Source of the DNA: Candidatus Bathyarchaeum sp.
GTDB lineage: Archaea > Thermoproteota > Bathyarchaeia > Bathyarchaeales > Bathyarchaeaceae
Direction: 5' to 3'
DNA: 17,464 nt
NCBI GenBank assembly: GCA_003096235.1
Contig: PIXT01000025.1
Span: 1-17,464, forward strand
Below are positions 14,104-17,464 of this stretch, piece by piece. Numbering within the stretch: position 1 is the first letter of the stretch; every line of letters begins with the position of its first letter. The notes below the pieces were generated by a model that made no database searches, had not been told where the DNA came from, and worked only from the letters and a program-made list of their open reading frames with translations. The translations under genes and the position numbers were made by a program.

Positions 14104-14670
14104 GTGTTCAAGATTTACTGCACAAAATGTGGCGAAAAGCTGGCTGATGGGTCGAAGTTTTGCACGAAATGTGGAACCCCAGTAACGACTGAAGCAAAAC
14201 CAGAGAGCACAGTTGTTGAAAGGTTCGAAAAAGATGCACATCTGCAGGAACACTGGATAAAACGAGTTGTCGCATATGTTATCGATTCTATAATAGTGAG
14301 TATTGCAACTGGAGTTTTGGCTATCCTTGCCTTGGTGCCGTTCTTTATGCTAAATCCTGCAAGATTCATTAACAACACTAATTTCCAGTTCGCAGTAGGT
14401 GGATTATCTGTTATTTATTTCATTATCGCCGAGACAAGTTATGGTACCACAATCGGTAAGAATTTAATGGGTCTCAAAGTTGTTACAACAGCAAACCGAA
14501 AAATAAGCATAGAAAAAGCGTTCATACGAAACATAAGCAAAGTAATTCCAGGACTACCGATTTTGGACGTAATCGGCGGCTTAATAGCTTCAACAGATCT
14601 TCACCAAAAATACAGCGACAAAATAGCCAACACCACAGTTATTTCAATCACCGATTCTGACAAAACGTAG
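14104..14670 (+). CDS. Zinc-ribbon RDD-family membrane protein
   Basis: A 188-residue protein. Residues 5-27 form a zinc ribbon with two CxxC pairs (YCTKCG and FCTKCG). An acidic linker follows. The RDD-type membrane domain from about residue 45 contains the basic-aspartate signature (KRVVAYVIDSIIV), then a second helix (ATGVLAILALVPFFML), a third (FQFAVGGLSVIYFII), and the typical TTIGKNLMGLKVV motif before RNISKVIPGLPILDVIGG. RDD domains are found in membrane proteins of unclear, perhaps transport-related, function; the zinc ribbon may bind partners. The start is uncertain: the GTG at 14104 almost touches an AGGTGG. An ATT at 14113, giving IYCTKCG, is ten nt from AGGTG, but would be a rare start codon. 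No upstream alternative exists because of the TAA at 14089. Confidence 0.85.
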   Translation: MFKIYCTKCGEKLADGSKFCTKCGTPVTTEAKPESTVVERFEKDAHLQEHWIKRVVAYVIDSIIVSIATGVLAILALVPFFMLNPARFINNTNFQFAVGGLSVIYFIIAETSYGTTIGKNLMGLKVVTTANRKISIEKAFIRNISKVIPGLPILDVIGGLIASTDLHQKYSDKIANTTVISITDSDKT

Positions 14671-14682
14671 GTTGCATGGAAA

Positions 14683-14693
14683 CCTAAGTTAGG
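14683..14693. repeat. Small inverted repeat between convergent genes
   Basis: CCTAAGTTAGG, with five-base arms around one base, sits in the 31-nt gap between the convergent stop codons of the RDD gene and the four-helix membrane protein gene. A related sequence (AACCCAATTTAGGCT against AACCTAAGTTAGGCT here) follows the second zinc-ribbon gene at 15702. It is too weak to call a terminator. Confidence 0.25.
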
Positions 14694-14701
14694 CTGAGTG
14701 T

Positions 14702-15190
14702 TTAGATTCGGGAAATTGCCATAACTGCTGCTCTTGCAATCAGGGAGACGCCTATAATTATTAGTATTATGGACCAGAAGGCAAACCATTGTGTGTTTTC
14801 TATGAGAAATGTTTGGATTAGAACTGCTGCGCCTGTCCAGTAAACCAAGTTACCCACTGTTTCTGATCGTTTTTGCCAAGAAGAATGGACAATAAACCGT
14901 AACGCCAGCATGACAACTTGTAATATACTCCAAGCTATGCTGAATTGTCCAACAGCTTGATAGACTGTTATGTGTGATAGGGGTAACTCGGGTCCAAGGA
15001 ACATGGCATCCGTGTTTGGGACATTTACTATGGAGATATCTCCAAAGAAGTCCATGATTGCGTCGAGCAGGTTGGGTGTGATGACAAAGATTGCTCCGAC
15101 GAGTAGGAGAAAAAATCCAGCGGAAATTGCGGTGAAGAGCCCCTCTTGAGGTTTACAGGGTGATTCTTTGTTTTGGTTCAAACAATTCAC
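14702..15190 (-). CDS. Hypothetical four-helix membrane protein
   Basis: A 162-residue integral membrane protein that I do not recognise. It has four hydrophobic segments at about residues 18-38, 80-100, 115-132 and 135-157, a soluble loop at about 40-75 and a Lys/Glu/Ser-rich N-terminus. There is no signal peptide distinct from helix 1 and no catalytic motif. The annotated start is a GTG at 15190, but that GTG lies inside the Shine-Dalgarno GAGGTGA. A TTG at 15181, five nt after GAGGTGA, is the better start and removes the first three residues. A TATA box sits about 30 nt upstream. It lies between, and opposite to, two zinc-ribbon membrane protein genes. No function is proposed. Confidence 0.75.
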   Translation of the reverse strand: MNCLNQNKESPCKPQEGLFTAISAGFFLLLVGAIFVITPNLLDAIMDFFGDISIVNVPNTDAMFLGPELPLSHITVYQAVGQFSIAWSILQVVMLALRFIVHSSWQKRSETVGNLVYWTGAAVLIQTFLIENTQWFAFWSIILIIIGVSLIARAAVMAISRI

Positions 15191-15218
15191 CTCAACAGTT
15201 GCTTTCTTGCTTTAAGGG

Positions 15219-15230
15219 CTTATAATATTT
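15219..15230 (-). promoter_or_regulatory. TATA box for the four-helix membrane protein gene
   Basis: On the minus strand this reads AAATATTATAAG, 29 nt or more before the start region at 15181-15190. It predicts a short leader that just includes the GAGGTGA ribosome-binding site. Confidence 0.5.
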
Positions 15231-15254
15231 CGCTATGAATAAGCAAGGTGCATG

Positions 15255-15264
15255 TTTTAAATAC
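15255..15264 (+). promoter_or_regulatory. TATA box for the second zinc-ribbon gene
   Basis: TTTTAAATAC predicts transcription near 15287 and a leader of about 25 nt containing the GGTGA ribosome-binding site. A second AT-rich element (GAAATAATAAAGG at about 15272-15284) could instead give a nearly leaderless transcript. Confidence 0.45.
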
Positions 15265-15311
15265 TCATCATTGAAATAATAAAGGATTAGACTTGTGAAG
15301 GGTGAAAAAAA

Positions 15312-15701
15312 TTGCCATATTGTCATAAGTGTGGCTCAGAAGTCAAAGAGGAAAACGCGTTTTGTCCCCAGTGTGGTGCAACTTTAAGGGCTAAAGAAAC
15401 TACACCACCTGAACACTACAGAAACGAGAAGGCAGAAAAAGAGGAAAAACAAGAGAAACATGAAAAAGAGGAGAAAAGTGAGCATCAAGAAAAATATGAG
15501 AAACAGCAGTTCGGCGTTTTAGGTCCACTGGTCGGCGGCATCATCCTGATAATAGTGGGTTTCATGTTCTATCTTGCAGTATCTGATGCCATTAACATAG
15601 GTTCTGTGTTTCCATTCTTCTTAATCATAATTGGCGGAATTGTGATACTTGGAGTATTGATAGGCGCAGTTACTGCTAGAAAAAAGAATCCGATGCCGTA
15701 A
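15312..15701 (+). CDS. Zinc-ribbon protein with charged linker and two membrane helices
   Basis: A 129-residue protein starting with a TTG codon, supported by GGGTGA about six nt upstream. Residues 3-25 form a zinc ribbon with two CxxC pairs (YCHKCG, FCPQCG). Residues about 38-66 are an extremely Glu/Lys/His-rich segment built of imperfect EKxEK units, likely an extended helix or coiled coil. Two hydrophobic helices follow at about 69-91 and 98-121 and the tail is basic (ARKKNP). The layout suggests a membrane-anchored protein with a cytoplasmic zinc ribbon on a stalk. Short zinc-ribbon membrane proteins are common in archaea and mostly uncharacterised. It shares the N-terminal module idea with the RDD protein but not the membrane domain. 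No function is proposed. Confidence 0.8.
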   Translation: MPYCHKCGSEVKEENAFCPQCGATLRAKETTPPEHYRNEKAEKEEKQEKHEKEEKSEHQEKYEKQQFGVLGPLVGGIILIIVGFMFYLAVSDAINIGSVFPFFLIIIGGIVILGVLIGAVTARKKNPMP

Positions 15702-15757
15702 ACCCAATTTAGGCTATTAACAGAATTGCAGCTATTGCGTGTTGGACGAGGACACAA

Positions 15758-16882
15758 ATGAGTGGAGTAGACATCCTAAAACACATTGTTGCTCCGTGGC
15801 ACGAATCTTTAAAGAATCCCGCAGAGGCACAGCAAAAAGTCCTAGAGAAGCTGCTTGAAGGCTACGCCAAAACAGGTTACGGAAAGAGCCACTTTGCTTC
15901 AGAAACCAAAGACGGCACTAGTTTTCGTGCAAACTTTCCAACAATCAACTATGTTGGTCTTCGGTTGTACCTTGAAGAAGTTAAAGCAAAAAACTACTCG
16001 GCTATACTGCCTGAGCCGCCGTTATGTTGGGTGATGACCAGAGGCTCCACAGGCAAGTCTAAGGTTCTTCCAGTCACCAAAACACATATTGAACAGATTT
16101 TCAGTTGTGGAGCACGAGCTATAACAAACTATGCCTACAGAATGAGCAGCATGGATGTTTTGGCGGGAAAGATACTGAACCTTAATTTTCCGTCAGCGGT
16201 AACAACCATTGATTCTGGTGGAGAAAAAATGGTTTATGGATACAGCTCAGGAACCTACGCGAAACTTAATCCCATGCTAAATCGGGTCAGCCTTTTGCCC
16301 AGACAAGAAGAAATAGATGCATTAGGCTCTGGCATCAGCAGACATGATTGGGAGAAACGATTCGAGCTGGTTTACCAAAGAGCCCTGAATCAGCCTGTGG
16401 TAGCGGCTATTGGCGTAACGCCTGTGATTCTTTCTTTTGCCAGATACGTTAAACGCAAACATGGAAAGGCGCCTAAGGACCTGTGGAATCTTAAGGTTCT
16501 GGTCTGCACTAGCGTGCGAAAGATTCAGTTCAAGTATGGTCCAATTCTCAGGAAACATTTCGGTGAGGTTCCGATAGTTGAGATGTACAGCGCCACTGAA
16601 GGAGCCTTTATGCAGCAGCTTGATGATTTGCCGTATGTTTCTCCGAATTATGATGCTTACTATTTTGAGGTTCAAACAGGTAAAGGCACCAAGATGCTTC
16701 ATGAACTGGAGCGTGGCGAGTGGGGGCGACTCATAATTTCGTCTTGCATGTTTCCCAGATATGACATAGGCGACATGGTTGAAGCTATGGGAAAAAACTA
16801 TTTTCGAATCTTCGGAAGAGCCACTGCCCTAACGATTCTGGAGCACAGGCTGTATAGACTGCTTTTCAGCAAATTCATTTAG
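15758..16882 (+). CDS. GH3-family (auxin-responsive GH3-like) acyl-adenylating enzyme homologue, short form
   Basis: A 374-residue member of the adenylate-forming superfamily that most resembles GH3 proteins. The ATP-binding motif is MTRGSTGKSKVLPVT at about 93-107. The second nucleotide motif is VEMYSATEGAFM at 274-285. The third is RLIISSCMFPRYDIGDMVE at 324-341, matching the GH3 pattern of a Tyr/Arg-Tyr-x-x-GD. The protein ends at YFRIFGR plus about 20 residues, so most of the mobile C-terminal subdomain of about 100 residues is missing compared with plant GH3 enzymes of about 600 residues. The DNA after the stop shows no continuing frame. GH3 enzymes conjugate acyl acids to amino acids through acyl-AMP; the substrate here is unknown. 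The start ATG at 15758 has GAGG about six nt upstream. It follows the zinc-ribbon gene by 56 nt, perhaps in one transcript. Confidence 0.78.
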   Translation: MSGVDILKHIVAPWHESLKNPAEAQQKVLEKLLEGYAKTGYGKSHFASETKDGTSFRANFPTINYVGLRLYLEEVKAKNYSAILPEPPLCWVMTRGSTGKSKVLPVTKTHIEQIFSCGARAITNYAYRMSSMDVLAGKILNLNFPSAVTTIDSGGEKMVYGYSSGTYAKLNPMLNRVSLLPRQEEIDALGSGISRHDWEKRFELVYQRALNQPVVAAIGVTPVILSFARYVKRKHGKAPKDLWNLKVLVCTSVRKIQFKYGPILRKHFGEVPIVEMYSATEGAFMQQLDDLPYVSPNYDAYYFEVQTGKGTKMLHELERGEWGRLIISSCMFPRYDIGDMVEAMGKNYFRIFGRATALTILEHRLYRLLFSKFI

Positions 16883-16949
16883 AATCAAAAGACATGTAAC
16901 TAAAAGAAGCCCAGAAAATTAAGTGATTCCGCAAACCAAAGTTTAGTTA

Positions 16950-16966
16950 GCTCACTAGCCTTTTTG
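16950..16966 (+). terminator. Possible weak terminator after the GH3-like gene
   Basis: A run of five T residues followed by GTTG, at 16961-16969, occurs about 80 nt after the GH3-like stop codon, preceded by CTCACTAGCC. It is the first T-rich stretch downstream. The evidence is only base composition. Confidence 0.3.
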
Positions 16967-17167
16967 TTGTAATCGCGTCAGTTGACTTGGTCTCGTGAGG
17001 CAAATCACAGCTAAAGACTAGGTCACTAACCAGCCCCATTAGCTTGTCTAAGCCTAAGCATAGTCAAGCCAAGAGTTTAGTTAACAATTCAACCAATAGT
17101 TAAGGTCTATTTCATTTGAGGCAATCGCATGAAAGAGCATATAGCCAGCAGCTGAATAGTCAACTAG

Positions 17168-17205
17168 TTGCCGATTTGCTTATGCTTACCCTCCAAATCG
17201 GGCAA
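17168..17205. repeat. Strong imperfect hairpin
   Basis: Left arm TTGCCGATTTG (17168-17178) pairs with right arm CAAATCGGGCAA (17194-17205), with one extra base on the right side and a 15-nt loop. The left arm overlaps the palindrome CAACTAGTTG. It is not followed directly by a T-run, so it is not a standard terminator; it may be part of a structured RNA or a protein-binding site. Confidence 0.5.
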
Positions 17206-17332
17206 GTTCGTATATTTAATATGTGTTCTATATAATTTTTAAAAAGCGCTAATTCTATTTAGTTAGTTGTTTTCAAGGGTTTTTGACAGGGTTAATGAAA
17301 CAAAATTATGTTGTTTTGCCCAGCGTCCGCCG

Positions 17333-17354
17333 CATATATAAGACATATATATCC
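17333..17354 (+). promoter_or_regulatory. TATA cluster upstream of the right-edge unit
   Basis: Two adjacent TATA-like boxes, CATATATAAG at 17333-17342 and ACATATATATCC at 17343-17354. They predict transcription near 17362-17375, shortly before the C-box-like motif and ATG at 17389-17394. Confidence 0.5.
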
Positions 17355-17388
17355 TAAAAAATGTGCAAGCGTTTTCACAGCATACACG

Positions 17389-17464
17389 GTGATGAGTTAC
17401 GCCCAAAACAGTGGACTGGATTTTTGTTGCAACAAATCATTACGAGAACAGGCAACTTCGCTGA
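17389..17464 (+). other. Right-edge transcribed unit: possible C/D box-like RNA or start of a cut-off gene
   Basis: The segment begins with GTGATGA, a perfect archaeal C-box consensus (RUGAUGA), and its last four bases are CTGA, the D-box consensus, 76 nt in total. No good D' or C' boxes are seen (CTGG at the D' position at best), and 76 nt is long for an archaeal C/D RNA. Alternatively, an ATG at 17392 opens a frame (MSYAQNSGLDFCCNK...) that stays open for 24 codons to the edge. A GTG frame ends in the TGA at the last base. A promoter-like TATA cluster lies just upstream, so something is probably transcribed here. Confidence 0.25.

Larger units (their letters stand above)
16883..17388. other. 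Intergenic region of about 500 bp without a convincing gene
   Basis: No long reading frame with archaeal protein character and no tRNA or rRNA was recognised on either strand. Contents: a weak T-tract at 16961; three copies of TTTAGTTA at 16942, 17076 and 17258; a perfect ten-base palindrome CAACTAGTTG at 17161-17170 joined to a strong hairpin at 17168-17205; an AT-rich stretch from about 17211 to 17240; and a TATA cluster at 17333-17354. The first half has many CTAA/TTAG words and several short self-complementary segments, so a structured RNA is conceivable but not demonstrated. Confidence 0.6.

Noticed and set aside
16942..17265. A CRISPR-like or iteron array made of TTTAGTTA repeats
   Set aside because: Only three eight-base copies with irregular spacing (134 and 182 nt), easily expected in AT-rich DNA.
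16883..17388. A tRNA, RNase P RNA or SRP RNA in the gene-free stretch
   Set aside because: No cloverleaf with a GTTCRANNC T-loop and no RNase P or SRP conserved segments were found on either strand by eye.

Overview
The window looks like chromosomal DNA of an archaeon. The evidence is archaeal-type TATA boxes (TTTATATAA or TTATATAAA) about 25 nt or more ahead of starts, very short leaders, a long standalone TrpB2-type tryptophan synthase beta chain, an archaeal-type HisF with an internal insertion, an AbrB-ACT regulator and an isoprenyl diphosphate synthase. A mesophilic TACK-type lineage such as Bathyarchaeia is my best guess. That is inference from gene content and style, since no rRNA or other marker is present.

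Positions 1-10823, all on the minus strand: transcription runs right to left through a compact histidine operon, hisZ-hisG-hisD-hisC-HAD phosphatase-hisB-hisH-hisA-hisF-hisIE. Junctions overlap by 4-8 nt or have gaps of 5-11 nt. It is followed by a cysteine synthase family gene with its own possible promoter and a partial polyprenyl diphosphate synthase that runs off the left edge. The operon carries every step from PRPP + ATP to histidine, with the HAD gene filling the histidinol-phosphate phosphatase slot. HisG is the short form without its regulatory domain, and HisZ, a histidyl-tRNA synthetase paralogue, is encoded next to it.

Positions 10824-13966: two amino-acid loci each have a divergent ACT-domain regulator. 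An AbrB-ACT fusion protein is transcribed to the right from the same TATA region that drives the his operon to the left, and a perfect palindrome sits at the predicted his transcription start. Next comes a DUF998-type membrane protein. After it, an HTH-ACT protein is divergent from trpB2, again over a shared TATA region. A likely U-tract terminator follows trpB2.

Positions 14104-16882: four less understood genes. These are a zinc-ribbon RDD membrane protein, a four-helix membrane protein on the other strand, a zinc-ribbon protein with a long Glu/Lys linker and two membrane helices, and a short GH3-type adenylating enzyme homologue.

Positions 16883-17464: about 500 bp without a convincing gene, holding a strong imperfect hairpin, short repeats and a clear TATA cluster. 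The last 76 nt begin with a C-box-like motif and end with a D-box-like motif, and could alternatively be the start of a cut-off gene.

The main points for follow-up are the AbrB-ACT/palindrome/his regulatory unit, the large-capped HAD candidate for histidinol-phosphate phosphatase, the missing start codon of hisZ, and the GH3 homologue. No mobile elements, CRISPR arrays, rRNA or tRNA genes were recognised.
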